Positions 53,601 through 64,000 of a stretch of 64,000 nt of DNA are shown piece by piece (position 1 is the stretch's first letter; each line of letters opens with the position of its first letter). The notes beneath the pieces were generated by a model. It did not search any database and was not told the DNA's origin. It saw only the letters and a program-made list of their open reading frames with translations. The translations under genes were made by a program, and so were the position numbers. Origin of the DNA: Stercorarius parasiticus (lineage: Eukaryota; Chordata; Aves; Charadriiformes; Stercorariidae); contig VWZL01001940.1 of the NCBI GenBank assembly GCA_013396915.1, positions 71,303 to 135,302 of the forward strand. Reading direction: 5' to 3'.

Positions 53601-56600
53601 GAACTGACTATACTTAGTCTCAAATCCTAAATACATGCAGATGCAATTGGTTTTTTTTAATATATATCTGTATTACCTGGATAACAAATATTGCTAGCAG
53701 TTCACTCTGAAAATGTCCATTTAATTTCTCCGGTTCTTTGTCTTCTTTCCATCGTTGGATTTCTTTATCTAAACATTTGCTCAGTGAATTTTTGATAGTA
53801 GCCTTTAGGGAAGGAAGAACAACAGCATTTAACACAAAGGGGCTGCAGCAGCTCCTTGCCTTATGCAGGTTTCACTCACCCACCCACCATGTATCTGGCT
53901 GAGCAGACTTTTTCCTCGGCCCCGGCTGAGAAATAAAGGCTCTTTGTCAGGAGACGCCTTATCCACCGCTCCACGGCAGCAAGGGCAACCCCCTCACAAT
54001 GCCCATCTATGCCATAGCGAGCTGAATCATTCAGGGTAGGGGTGAAGATCAAGATCGACGTCCCTGCCCGCCACCCACCACGTCAGCGGTGATCTCAGGG
54101 GCAGGGCAGGGAAGGTCGCAGGCACCTACGCGTGCCAGAACCCGAATTCCCCCAGCCATGCGTTGTCTGCCTCCGTGCTACCCTCCAGGCTGGTTTTGCA
54201 ATCCTTTTCCACAGGCACTTCTGACGTCTTAGGAACACCGGAGAGTGAAATAACATGTTCTCAGGTTTTTTCTCTGCTACGACCCCTCTTGCGTGCAACG
54301 CTGTGCGGCGAGGCTTTCGAAATGGTCTGTACGGCAGCTGGCATGTATCTCTGATCCCCAAGTGCCTTTTTTGTGCATTTTGCAGCCCTCACACCCACCT
54401 CTCCCATCTGCAAACCATCACAGGCTACAGCTAAACCTGGAAATTGTCTTCTCATTTCCCGGGAATTCCAGCTCAACATGCCAAAAGCACTAAGCTATGG
54501 GAGTACTGTAAAAGTTGCTTCTTGTTTCCATTAAGGCAAGAGTGATACAAAAACCAGAGCAACTGTTATTTTCTGCGGACCGGGCGATTCTCCATCAGAG
54601 ACATATTTTTCAAGACCAGACCTGCAAGCTTTGCGCTCACCCAAGGTCTGGTATCCCTACACAGACCAGAACTCATTCTGACTCCACCGTCTGCGAGAGG
54701 GAGAATAAATCCCTCTGGGTATTTAACGAACTGGAATGTTACCCGTAAGGAATTGTTGTTGGATTTTTTCCCGCCTTCCTACCACAAGGTTTGCAAGATC
54801 AGAGCAGCTCTTTTCTGATGGCTCCCAGGGCAGAAGGCTGAGCTCACCAGAAGCTTGCTCTGCAAGTCCCATCTAAGAGAAAGCCGACCTGTCCCCCCAA
54901 AAGGAACAAAAGCGTTCTTGCTTTTGCTTCTCTCTGGCAGGGTGTGTGACTCACAGCTGAGAAGTGAGCATGCAGGACAAGTCAGAGCTCCTCCGCGGAG
55001 TCATATGGGAGCAGTAAAGGGAAGAGGAGGGACTGAATGGATTCTCACCTCTTCACTGTCAAGGTATTTCTTTTCAAGCTCTTTGCTCAGACTTGATGGC
55101 AAAAGGCTTCCAAGCTTAACTTTTTCCAGTTCCTCTGCTAAAACATGATCTTTTCTCATATCTCTGGAATGAAAAAGCCAAACAATCACATTTTCCAAGG
55201 GCAGTGTAATTCAAGGCAGCTGTTGATGCAAATCACTAACACTTTTTGAGGATATCAGTGAAGAAACAGATGGAAATGTACATTGTCCTTCGTCTGGGCA
55301 GGACCTGGAGGAGCTGAATCTGTGCCAGGGGTGGGACCTGTGAGGGTGGGACACTGAGTAACCCCAGAGAACCCCCAGAACACTGTTTCTGATACGATGC
55401 TGGAAGCTGGGGACAGGCTGCTGTGCAACCCTCCCCCTCCTTGCTGTTCCCTTCACTGCTGGCCGTGAAGAGAGGTGGTCCCTGAGCAGACACCTGGCCC
55501 TGGCCCTTGGGAATACCCCGCAAAGCAGCCGCTGCCCTGGCCAACACTGTCCCCATCGCCGGGCTGTGCTGCTCTGGCTGAGCCCTGCTCCTTGCAGCTA
55601 CTAATGTCCACACATGCGTTGGTTCAGGCCTGAACAGCCTGACCAAGAGCACAGCACTGCCTCTGGAAAACTTCCAGGATCAACACTGACTCATTATGCT
55701 CTGACAGTGGAAGATGAGAAGGAAAAAGTGGAGGTGAAGGTTGAAGGGCTTTAGAACAGCAGAAGAAACGTTGCTGGTGTATTTACTGGTTTTCACCTAA
55801 GAAATGAGAGCCTTCGGTTCTCCATCCGGTACTATAAGCCACAACAAGGAATATTTTCATTCTATAGCATATATAGGGCTTGTGAGGATGAAATGCGACC
55901 CTGGGCTGGTGAAGTCCTCTCACAGGGGCTCACCCTTTGGTCTTCTAACCTGGAGGACAGGACTGACTGCGGGTAACACCTAGGCAACATCCTCCATGCC
56001 CAGGATAATTGCATCTCAAGTTATTGCATTTATTGGCTTCCCTCTGGTCCAGAGGGATGAAATTTCCAAACTTTCCAAGAGTGAGTTCAGGTCTGCAACT
56101 GGAACAGGGACCAGGGCAATGAACCTGCCCAATTTAACCCACAAGTGAAGACTTAAACATCTGTGTGGATTTGTCTTGCCCAGAAGCCTGAAAGATAGCG
56201 TGAGCCCCTGGTTTACAGATTAGCAGCCTTGAATGTGTCCCTTTCGACTGTCCTGGCCAGCTGGTTACAGCGGCATGATACCAGTGACACCAAACCTAAC
56301 CAGGTACCAGACTGCATCGCAGTGACACCAATTCATAAATCAAGCAAATGTCTGGTTTGCAGACAGTGGACCTCTGTTGATCCCCAGGGGTAAACAGGTG
56401 TCAAAGCCTCACTTACTTTGGATAAATGTTGTGCACCCATGACAGGAGGAGGTAAATATCCTTGTCTTCCAGATGAGACTCAGCATTTTTCTTCGCCTGG
56501 GAGGCAAAATAATTGTGGTAGAGTTCTGCATATGTGCTGAAGACATTAAACTCAGGAGGATAAAGCTGTTTAATGTACTTTACAACTACTGTCAAATCTT

Positions 56601-59178
56601 CTTTCATTGTTTTTCCCATGTGCAGGAGGTTCTGGCCAACTGTAGAAAGGTTCTCAGTTCTAGGAGTATGGCTTGTGTCTTTCATTCGAGTCTCTACCGA
56701 CTCCTTTACTGTAGCCATCCAAAGCTCTTTCCATTTTCTAGGTCTAAATTGCATGTTTTGGTCAGGTGGATTCTCCGACAGGTAGTTCTGATCTTCTTTC
56801 TCCTGCTCTTTCAGTGCCTCTACTGCCTGCTGCAGCAGTTCTGGGTTTGTTTTCGCTAGCAGTACGGAGTCTTTCAAGATGTTGAAGACTTTGTGCTTCA
56901 GAACTTCATAGACAGACTCGATATCTTTCTGGCTGGTGTTCAGTCCCTCCTCACTTTTGCTAGACAGGCTCTTCTCCAGGACAATCAGATGTTGAGCAGC
57001 ATCCCAAAGCTTGTGCTCTTCAAGGAGATCCATGACTTGTTTGACTGGTGAAAAAAGAACTGCCTTTCTTTACTCAATAGCAAAGATTTAAATTTCTGTT
57101 TTATATAAAATGATGGCTCTGGAATACTTTTTTAAAAAACATTTATATTTCTATAATGCTAGATCTTAGGCTCCTTAGCCATACAGAAAATCTTTCTATT
57201 TATTTAAAGGTCAGATTATTCCTAGCCTGCCTCTAACTGGGGAAATGGTAATTTGAATACCCACCACCAGTGTGTTACATATGAACAGGTATTCATGTGC
57301 TACCCATTATTTTTACCAAAATTTAGATTTGTGGGAATTTATTTATTTATTTATTACCCCCCTTCCCATTAATACGACCTCAAGTAAGAAGCATCGCTTT
57401 AGAAAAAAATGTAGTCGGAAAGATGTAGCTAAGTAAGATGTGCTAGAGGAAATACCACATGGGTTTTCCAGAAATAGGTTGGCACAATGTGACCTGTGAA
57501 ATTTTTTTGGAGGACACATTTAGCAGGCAAGATAAATACAACAGAACTATCCTATCTGAGCTACAGCGAGATAACTCAATACAGTGCAATCTGGGAAAAT
57601 TATTAGTTAAATTGGAGAAGTTACATTCCGAAATAAGTTTTGTTAGGTGCATAAGGTTTGTATGGAAAACCCTGGGTGGAGAAAGCTTACATTATTCATG
57701 AAACTCGTCTTACTTCATATTCTCTTTAGAGACCGTGGCACAAAATCTGGGAGTGCCCTATTGGCATCTGCTGATTACACAAAGTTCAGAGACATTATCG
57801 AAACTGAGGGCTTGGTGTATTATATAGGAAAAAGGAATAACTTGAATAGCAAATGGGCTGAAATTTAATAGCACAAAACACAAGATACAAATTCAAGAGA
57901 ACAAAAGTTACTTAGCAACAAACATGATTTTCTGCTGCAAGCTGGATGTGAATCAGCTTGAGATGGAGGAGGAAGAGAGATGCCTGCAGAATCAGTAAAT
58001 CATTATTATGAGATGATGGTGAAAAAGCCAGATATGACCCCAGGATGTGTTCAGTGAGGAATGTCCAGCTGAGACAGGAAAATGGTAACATCTTGTACCA
58101 GGCACGGGTGGTATCTCATGCGGAATATTGTCTGCAATTCTGGTTGCTTTATTTCAAAAAAAGGCATTGGGAATGGGGAAATGCAGCAATAAGAGCAAAG
58201 GCATGAAGGGCCTGTTTTTAGTAAATTTGGTTCATTTAGCTGAGAAAATTCAAGGCTGAGAAGGAAATCCACCACTTAGGGAAAACATTTGATACGTGGG
58301 GAAAGAGAAGCCAGTTAGCCAGGTAAAGGCTTGCCTAGAAATAAGATAATTTGTACTAAAACAGTGAGACTGTGGAAGAGCTCTCCAGTAAAGGAGGTAG
58401 GACTAAAAAATTAAAACTTATTTTAAGGTAAAGCTTGCAAGTTTATGTGCCAGGTAACGAGGTATGTCACCTTAGGTGGCAGGTGAGCCTTGGAAGTGCC
58501 AAGGGGCACTCTCCTCTCCAGTTCTGGATTTCTCTGAGCAGGTATTTTTCTACCACTCTGAGCACCCTGCAGGGACAGTGCCTGCGACTGGAGGAGCTGT
58601 ATGTTCAGATATCAGCCCTAGGAAAGACCTACACGTGCTGCTCACTGCTGTCCCTGGGGGAAGACATCTCACAGGGTGGTAGTTTCATGGAGCAACAGAG
58701 CAGAGACGTATGCCTTGGGTTTTGCCCAGCCCGTGGGGGCTCTCTGTGCCCCAATGGGAGGCAGAAATAAGTTTTGCTTTGCACAGAAAACCTGCAAACT
58801 GGCAGTTCCTCAAGGAGTGTGCCCTTGGTACCAGAGGACCAGGACTTGAGGTCACGTCCCCCTCGTCCCATGTTTCCCCAGGCTCCTTGGACAAGCCACT
58901 TCAATCTGACAGTGCCCGTATTTCTCAAGAGGACAATTCTGCACCTCGTGCAGCCCCTCTAGAGATAACTATGGCCTATGAGGTGGTGCAAGGAGGATGG
59001 AGGAGCACTTACCACTGAGTGGCTTGGTCTTCTTCATCTTCTTAAGCGCACTCGTAAACATTCCCTTTATTCCTTTTTTCCCCTTTTCAGGGCTGTCCCC
59101 AGCAGAGGTGCAGCTCCCATTGCTCGTGATGGAAGATGCACGTGAGGGTCTGCAGGCTGCCTCTGGCCTTTCGCTCAT
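47539..59178 (-). CDS. TNFAIP2: TNFAIP2 (M-Sec), Sec6/EXOC3-like protein, complete gene in 11 coding exons
   Basis: Joining the exons at GT-AG sites gives an open frame of 1902 bases, 633 residues plus stop; mammalian TNFAIP2 is about 650 residues. Residues 32-52 are strongly basic ([10 protein letters not shown], then ALKKMKKTK), matching the N-terminal basic region that in M-Sec binds PI(4,5)P2 at the plasma membrane. Residues 56-633 form the Sec6-like helical body, with family signatures [40 protein letters not shown] and [17 protein letters not shown]-Sec works with RalA and the exocyst to promote tunnelling nanotubes and membrane protrusions, and is a TNF- and NF-kB-induced gene in mammals (known of the family, not visible here). 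I chose ATG 59178 because it has A at -3 and begins MSE, like the mammalian protein; an in-frame ATG at 59352 would add 58 residues. The resemblance to human TNFAIP2, strongest in the last two exons, makes the identification firm. Confidence 0.93.
47860..48303 (-). repeat. CR1 LINE 3' end, antisense to the window, in last TNFAIP2 intron
   Basis: On the plus strand it begins CATAGAGTCACAGAATGG and continues through the standard bird CR1 3' region read backwards, ending near CTCATCCTCGTGGCC. Both its orientation and TNFAIP2 transcription are on the minus strand. It starts about 180 bases upstream of the last exon. It appears 5'-truncated, as most CR1 copies are. Confidence 0.92.
48533..48654 (-). 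CDS. TNFAIP2: TNFAIP2 coding exon 10
   Basis: 122 bases encoding [20 protein letters not shown], then [20 protein letters not shown]. This is the best conserved block of the gene and what fixes it as TNFAIP2. It ends in phase 2 at donor GTAAGA. The gene 1 counterpart has the same length. Confidence 0.95.
49792..49947 (-). CDS. TNFAIP2: TNFAIP2 coding exon 9
   Basis: 156 bases, 52 codons, phase 0 at both ends, acceptor CCCAACAG and donor GTACGT. It encodes [20 protein letters not shown] and [12 protein letters not shown], matching 'LVKEYI..L.KG...LKT' and the 'I..FC' segment of the family. Confidence 0.93.
50854..50976 (-). CDS. TNFAIP2: TNFAIP2 coding exon 8
   Basis: 123 bases, 41 codons, phase 0 at both ends. 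The acceptor is TTTTTCAG and the donor GTAAGT. It begins [14 protein letters not shown] and ends RTLKDPFYH, aligned with PLFKRFTHTRW at the same place in mammalian TNFAIP2. Confidence 0.93.
51507..51533. repeat. A-rich simple repeat
   Basis: A runs interrupted by G in a TNFAIP2 intron between exons 7 and 8. Confidence 0.85.
51945..52068 (-). CDS. TNFAIP2: TNFAIP2 coding exon 7
   Basis: 124 bases, acceptor CTTCCTTGCAG, donor GTACAG. It encodes [14 protein letters not shown], then [20 protein letters not shown], matching mammalian 'L....GFD.LLQ.L...LK'. It enters in phase 2 and leaves in phase 0. Confidence 0.92.
52253..52351 (-). CDS. TNFAIP2: TNFAIP2 coding exon 6
   Basis: 99 bases between acceptor CCCCTCCAG and donor GTAAGG. 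It encodes [20 protein letters not shown] followed by [13 protein letters not shown]. The 'IAN.NNC..F' motif is diagnostic for the EXOC3/TNFAIP2 family. It begins and ends in phase 2. Confidence 0.93.
52446..52546 (-). CDS. TNFAIP2: TNFAIP2 coding exon 5
   Basis: 101 bases, residues 346-378 plus two bases. It encodes [20 protein letters not shown] and [11 protein letters not shown]. The acceptor is a TTTG repeat ending TTAG. The acceptor and the first exon bases are repeated 28 bases further upstream (see findings). The gene 1 counterpart is also 101 bases. Confidence 0.9.
52543..52588. repeat. 28-base-spaced direct repeat covering the TNFAIP2 exon 5 acceptor
   Basis: TACTCTAACAAACAAACA occurs at 52543-52560 and again at 52571-52588. 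The first copy includes the exon edge and acceptor, and both contain a CAAA microsatellite. Confidence 0.9.
52592..52884 (+). repeat. CR1 LINE fragment, sense, interrupted by assembly gap
   Basis: It starts GTGTGGCCAGCAGGTC and encodes the C-terminal reverse-transcriptase tract [13 protein letters not shown]. After the N run it ends in TCCAGAGGTCCCTTCCAACC and TCTGTGATTCGGTGA, the CR1 3' end. It lies in the TNFAIP2 intron upstream of exon 5, opposite to the gene. Confidence 0.93.
52742..52835. other. assembly gap (94 Ns)
   Basis: A run of N inside the CR1 copy. The missing part is expected to be CR1 sequence, and no exon is lost because TNFAIP2 exons 4 and 5 join in frame around it. Confidence 0.99.
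53677..53802 (-). CDS. TNFAIP2: TNFAIP2 coding exon 4
   Basis: 126 bases, residues 304-345, both ends in phase 0. The acceptor CCCTAAAG is pyrimidine-poor but the donor GTAATA is usable and the frame joins cleanly. It contains [20 protein letters not shown], matching the RW..D.P....GH..SELA region of mammalian TNFAIP2. Confidence 0.9.
53803..56416 (-). other. TNFAIP2 introns around exon 3
   Basis: Unique-looking sequence without a recognised repeat in 53803-55048 and 55164-56416. The shorter introns at 48655-49791, 49948-50853 and 50977-51944 also show nothing beyond the A-rich tract. Confidence 0.6.
55049..55163 (-). CDS. TNFAIP2: TNFAIP2 coding exon 3
   Basis: The 115-base exon lies between acceptor CATTCCAG and donor GTGAGA. 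It encodes residues 265-303 including [18 protein letters not shown], the family's short 'LG..L......LE..Y' helix. It starts in phase 2 and ends in phase 0. Confidence 0.92.
56417..57044 (-). CDS. TNFAIP2: TNFAIP2 coding exon 2 (large exon)
   Basis: This 628-base exon encodes residues 56-264, the first third of the Sec6-like fold. The acceptor TTTTTTCACCAG is followed by [20 protein letters not shown]; the donor is GTAAGT after IYP (phase 2). Near its end, [18 protein letters not shown] matches the conserved W/NxY signature seen in EXOC3 and TNFAIP2. Confidence 0.93.
57336..57356. repeat. TTTA microsatellite
   Basis: About four and a half ATTT units in TNFAIP2 intron 1, close to the ancient LINE remnant. 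Confidence 0.85.
57740..58415 (+). repeat. ancient CR1/L3-like LINE remnant in TNFAIP2 intron 1
   Basis: The degenerate reading CATCTGCTGATTACACAAAG, AATGGGCTGAAATTTAATAG, ATCTCATGCGGAATATTGTC and GTGAGACTGTGGAAGAG follows the order of an old CR1/L3-type reverse-transcriptase tail. It is full of small indels. Sequence from about 57450 may belong too. Confidence 0.6.
59013..59178 (-). CDS. TNFAIP2: TNFAIP2 coding exon 1
   Basis: Encodes residues 1-55, a serine-rich leader followed by the basic stretch. The donor GTAAGT lies directly after KTKPLS and one base of the next codon (phase 1). The frame stays open upstream to an ATG at 59352, so the exon probably extends leftward on the mRNA as 5' UTR or extra coding sequence. 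Confidence 0.82.
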
Positions 59179-62100
59179 CTTCTCCTGGTCCCTGCACCAG
59201 ATCTCGTCTCCAGAAGGTCCAGGACAGGCAGGGACTTGTTCAGCTACTGATGTCGAAGGGTTTCCAAGCTGCCCGTTTGCACCAATGCAACCCTCTGATC
59301 CACTGCGTATTCCAATAGGGCCACTTTGGAAAAAAGGTAACATTTTCATCATTTTCCTTCTAGCCTGTAAATTTCAGAAAGAACTGGTCAGATTATAACA
59401 GTTTGCATAAAAATTACCATGGCACAGTTTGGCAAGGCATATTCCCATTAAAAAAAAATAAATCTGTAATGAGTTGTCCCTGTGTGGAAAGTGCTACACA
59501 CGTCTGGTACGAGCACAGCTCTGCAGGAGAGCTCCTGGGCAACATCACTTCAGGTAACCGAGAAGATAGAAGCAGCTCTCTGGTCTCATAAACAACTTAG
59601 AGAAAATCAATGAGAGGTTGTAAGGGTGATCCAGATGGCCTGATTTGAGAACTTAGGCCTGTCTGGATACAGGAAAGCAGGGCTCTCCCAGGGGACGCTG
59701 TGGGAGTACAGATGTGAGTGTGGATGCTGCACACGAATGATGGGGGTGTGGTGGGACAAGTGTCCTGTGCCTATTCAAAGCAACCACGAAACTCCCATAT
59801 TTTTATATGGCATTGGGATCAATTCCAAACTTCCTTAGAGCCTATTTTTGCTGATTTCTGCTCATCTGGTTGCAGATGTGTTTGTGGAAGCCCCTGTGTA
59901 GCTACTTGCACACTGAGTTTGCAAGTACAGCACGAAGATGAGCCGAGTGTACCATGCCAGGTATGCAGCAACCTTTGCTGATCAAAAGTCCTACTGGTTT
60001 AACTGTGTCCCCATTGGAGTCAGCAATAAAATTCTTAGCTTTATGGGGGAGAGATCCCAGAGAAGGTGGCTGAGTTCAGAAACAACGTGAATGTGAAAAC
60101 CATGGTTGAAAGGATGGGAGTGTGGGAAGCACAGCAGTATCTCCTGATATGAGCATCACAAGGCTTATCATTTTAGGCCCAAAACCCCCAGTCAGAAGCA
60201 TGGCTTCAATGCTCTACGTGCTGCCCACATCCCTACAGTGGCAGACACAAGCTCAAGGACGCATTCAGACCCTTCTAACCCACCCATAGTCTACATAATC
60301 TTATTTTTAAAACAGTCCCAGGGCGACTACGGTATCCCCAAACAAGGCAACTACAGCGCAGCTTGTTGCGGCTTCAGTGTAACTTGTTGGGTGTTTTCAA
60401 ATACATGGGAGCAACCATTCTCCCATCTGTTTACGTTGAAATGTGGGGCTGTAGTGCGGGACGTGGCTTGTGCAGAAAGAAATGCAAGTGAAATGGGGGG
60501 GTGGAAGGCGCAAGGTTCTGAGAGCAGGGACTAACCAGACTGGACTTTTCCCAGAGCCGATAAATGAAACTGGTGCTCGTGACCAGGGCTCCTGCCCATC
60601 CAGGGCAGTCCTCGCCCGGCTGAGAAGGAAACATGAACGAGGCACCAGGATCAGGGTGGTTTAGCCTTGTTCGAACAGACACTACCCTGTGCCACAGTCC
60701 GGCTCCACCACCAACACTCCTGTGTTGCAAATAATCAATGATGGAAATTTGTTATTGTGAAAACATCTTTTTAAAATTTGTATTTATAATTATTTATTTA
60801 CATGTATCATTTAATATATTGCTACAGATTTGTTTGCATAATTATATTCATTTCTGTAATTATTATAATTATATAACTATAGTAAATAAATAAAGTGACT
60901 CATAGTTTCCAATCCTTGTTCTAACAACCTTTTTTTTAAATGACTTTCTGGGAGACCAGTGCACTTCTGTATGAAGATCTGTGAGGAAAGTTCTGGCTTA
61001 TACTGCGTAAGGGGAGAGGAATTAGGCTGTAAATAAAGGAAGAATTTGGCTTCAGTTTTAAGACCACAATGTGGTGATCTTCAAATACCCTTGTTAAGTT
61101 TATGCTGTTGATATGTATCATGCTGATACAAACTGCGATACTTATTTCTGGGCAAACTTGTTGGAAGACTGTGGCTTTTAATTTTAATTGTGTTTCCTCC
61201 TGCTGGCTCCTGGCAGCTTGGACAGGTTTGAAGCACCAAGTCAGTGGTAGCAGCCGGGTGGTGTAGAGAGCAGTTAGAGTCTGGCATCGCTGAAAACCTT
61301 CCCTTCTCCATGCTTTGGCTGCCTGGTCACATTCCGGATTAGTAATGCTATTGCTTTTAAAACACAATGAAGATGCAAACTCGTTCGGGAAGGAAAGAAA
61401 GGGGTGTGGGTGCGCGGGATCTGGCTAGCTCTCAGCTAGACTGGTGGTCTGTGACGTGGGGCAAAGTGCGAAGCTAAACCAAAGCTGCTGCTACGGCTGA
61501 GCGAGACAGCGGTGGCTGCCAAGAAGCGGCAGGTTGTAGCCCTCGTGCCCCGGCGCTCGGGGCTGGTCATGTGGGCAAGCAAATGGGGCCCAAGCACCAG
61601 AGCTGCCCAGCAGCAGTGAGTCACGGATGGAGTCATACACCTACCTCTTCCCCTTTCCTTCCTCTCTAGGGAGGGAGGAAAAATCTCTGCGGCTCACTCT
61701 GGCTACTCTAGTCAGGATGCCCCATTAAAATCCAAAAAACAGTGGGAAAGAGCTCCTTTTTCTTACATTTCCATGCAAAGAAAAAAATAAATCATGGCAA
61801 CCAGGATTCTCTGTAAGTGTTTGGGACTTTGCTAATTTTTCTAGGGCAATTTTCCTCGCCTGCATTTCTCAATACAACGCTGTCTTTAGATTCATTCTGC
61901 CAAATCCCTTCCTTCCTGTTTGTTCAAGCACAGACTCGGCCGAGTCCTTTCTTTCTCTCTCTCCTATTATTCCAAACAAAGCATTTACTGTTCTGTGTTT
62001 ATTTCCAAGCAAAGAAAGTACCTCTCCCTTTTCTATAGCCAAAGGTGACTTTCAGGGTCGTTTGTTTTGATGAATCATGATCAGAGAGATGGATTTAAAA

Positions 62101-64000
62101 ATGGTTCTGTTTCCTCCTCAGTTCTAAGACGCATGTCACTCATCTTTGAGAATCATTGAAATGACACTATATATGAAAGAACCAGTGAGAGAAAGATTAA
62201 GCTGGTTAAAAGCTTAGTTTTTAACGGCTGTCAGAACTTTGTCCTGGTAACGCGTGGGGGCTGTCGATGCCTGGGAGAAAGGCAGGTGGCTGGGCACGTG
62301 CTGCCAGGGGCTGCAGCCTGGGCAAACCCTTGCTGTCCCTCTGCAGAGGGTACCGAGCCACCGTCTGCAGCTCTTCTCCGTGCTCTGACCTGCCTAAAAC
62401 ACTCCCACGCCTGAATTAGAAGAAGGATCAAATCAGCTCCAGCGCCTTTTCCCCAGGGGCTGCACATCAGCAGCGTGAGAACTGTTGGCAATACTGGCGT
62501 GTCAGGGTGTGTTTTTTCATCTTGAACTAACGAACACTGAAGGAGTTAAGCATCTGAGTAAGGCTGACAACACAAAGGCTGTGAAGTTCACTCACATTTG
62601 GCCAGCTTGAATGCTTGCCCAGCATTTATCGGTTTGCCGCTGCTGGTTTGCATATGTTTGTATCTGCAGTGGGAAATACCAAGTAAAGCCCGGCTTCCCA
62701 GTTCTGCTATGAAATGCAGCCTCAGTCCATTACAGCAAATGGTACCAAAAACCTCCTCTCCATCTCATCTCTTTATCACTAAATGGCCAAGCACTTTCTG
62801 TAAGAAACGCCTATAAGAAACCTTCTTATAGAAAAAAAGCCCACACACTTTCTACAAGAAGCACTGAGCTAAAAGGAGGTGGCAGCGGTTACAGCAGGTC
62901 ATGGGCAGGAGATGCTGTGCAGGCGCTGCTCCTTGTGCCCCCCCGGCACCCGCTCCTGCCCGCTGTGGCCGACAGGACACACCAGGAGCTCAGCTCTGGC
63001 TCGGATGGCCACGGGCTGCTCCTGTGCGCCTCTGTTCTGCCCACAAATCAAGGCTTGTTACAACTCCAGCAGGCTCCTAATTCTTTTAGCAGTTAACACT
63101 TTGGGAAATGCCGAATCATTTCCCAGGCACAGACCTCAAATTCAAGTCTTGGTAAATTTAATGATTCAAGGCCAAGACTTGACGTAGATCCCAACTCATT
63201 GCTATTATTACTCATTTACTCTTCATTTACTGTTACCATCATCATCATCCTCATTATTATTATGTGGCGCTATAGTTTGTGTGTGTGGGGAAGTCTTTAG
63301 CTGCAATTATTTTTGACACAGTATATTCAGCTTACGGTTTCCAACCAGAAAAGCATCACAGCTCGCATCGCATCCTCTGCTGCCCTACACAGAGGACCTC
63401 TACCACTAGGGCAGTGGTGCTGTTGGCTGCTGGTGTGGCCGGAGAGGGACCCCAGAGGGACCATGGTGCCAATCATGGCAGGTACCCCTCAGGATGGAGC
63501 CTTTTAGGGGTGGGCAGCAAGGGTGAGGGAAACACCTGGAGCAGAGCCACGACACACAAGGACACAACTTGGACTCTGGGCACGGTGGCTTCCTCTTTTC
63601 TCGTTTTCTTCCTCAAAGGAAACAGCCTTCGCGCCACATGTTTAGGAATGACCTCATTCGCAAGGGGCAGCTCATGGTGTGCCAGAGAGCACTCGGGGGA
63701 AGATTTACTGATTACCCCTATTTTGAAATTTTTTGCTGATCTTTTTCTTGAGCTGCTTCCAGTATTAACAAGCATTTGTTTGGATTTTCAGTCCTCTCCA
63801 GCCTGCTGGCATCCTAGGATTTATGTCTCGTTTTAGTGGAAATCCCCCTCTCTCCCACAGCCTCTCAGAAATCCAAAGTTATTTAGCATACTCTGTTCCC
63901 TGCATTTGCATCAGCCTTTTCCCGGTCCCCGTGGAACTGGGGTCACCCCTGCCCACACAAGAAAATCACACCAGGCCAAACCATCTTTTGAAGCAGTAAA
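59179..64000 (-). other. 5' flank of TNFAIP2
   Basis: A 5' UTR exon and promoter are expected here but no clear TATA box or CpG island marks them. The moderately GC-rich stretch 61370-61640 is the best promoter candidate. An AT-rich tract lies at 60770-60900 and a perfect small hairpin at 62811-62831. No other gene is recognised up to the right edge. Confidence 0.4.
61617..61623 (+). promoter_or_regulatory. AP-1 consensus site upstream of TNFAIP2
   Basis: TGAGTCA lies about 2.4 kb upstream of the TNFAIP2 start, in a moderately GC-rich stretch. A one-mismatch kB-like sequence, GGGACTTTGC, is at 61823-61832. TNFAIP2 is cytokine-induced in mammals, so these are reasonable but unproven elements. 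Confidence 0.25.

Noticed and set aside
63279..63836. 185-codon plus-strand open frame at the right edge
   Set aside because: Low-information translation with no similarity I recognise, lying in the flank of TNFAIP2.
1..64000. tRNA, rRNA, CRISPR, operons, prophage or endogenous retrovirus
   Set aside because: No cloverleaf, array, LTR pair or gag/pol reading was seen; the only retroelement sequence recognised is CR1-type LINE.

Overview
The window looks like a piece of a bird genome from a draft assembly. It carries avian-type CR1 LINE copies in both orientations, one of them ending in the typical CR1 3' tail, and it shows small GT-AG exons in large introns and one run of 94 Ns. Nothing bacterial, viral or organellar was seen. 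The coding content I can support is two members of the Sec6/EXOC3 exocyst-like family, placed tail to tail. Coding sequence is a small fraction of the window. The rest is introns, a 29.5 kb intergenic stretch and the 5' flank of the second gene.

Gene 1 (plus strand, 1012 or 5234 to 18059) is the 3' part of a Sec6-family gene, most likely EXOC3L4 or a TNFAIP2-like paralogue. Eight exons are clear and a ninth (1012-1129) is probable. The N-terminal exons are not in the window and presumably lie to the left. The protein ends in an unusual cysteine cluster, CGLCGCLCC.

Gene 2 (minus strand, 59178 to 47539) is TNFAIP2 (M-Sec), complete in eleven coding exons and 633 codons from the start I prefer. 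It has an N-terminal polybasic stretch followed by the Sec6-like helical body. Every comparable intron has the same phase in the two genes and two exons have identical lengths (101 and 122 bp), so they are ancient duplicates. Mammalian TNFAIP2 and EXOC3L4 are neighbours but, as I recall, face the same way. Here the pair is convergent.

Between the genes (18060-47538) I recognise no protein-coding gene. The stretch holds a CpG-island-like GC-rich block near 26.6 kb with three GGGGCC units, two CTCF-like motifs, G-quadruplex-prone tracts, decayed CR1 pieces near 28.6-29.3, 31.6-31.9 and 33.4-33.7 kb, and an AT-rich block near 45 kb that may belong to the TNFAIP2 3' UTR. TNFAIP2 introns hold a young antisense CR1, a CR1 interrupted by the assembly gap, and an ancient CR1/L3-like copy. 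The 59.2-64 kb flank should hold the 5' UTR exon and promoter of TNFAIP2, but I cannot place them firmly.

I did not find a previously undescribed system. The most useful leads are the cysteine tail of gene 1, the convergent arrangement, a duplicated splice acceptor next to TNFAIP2 exon 5, and the orphan CpG island.
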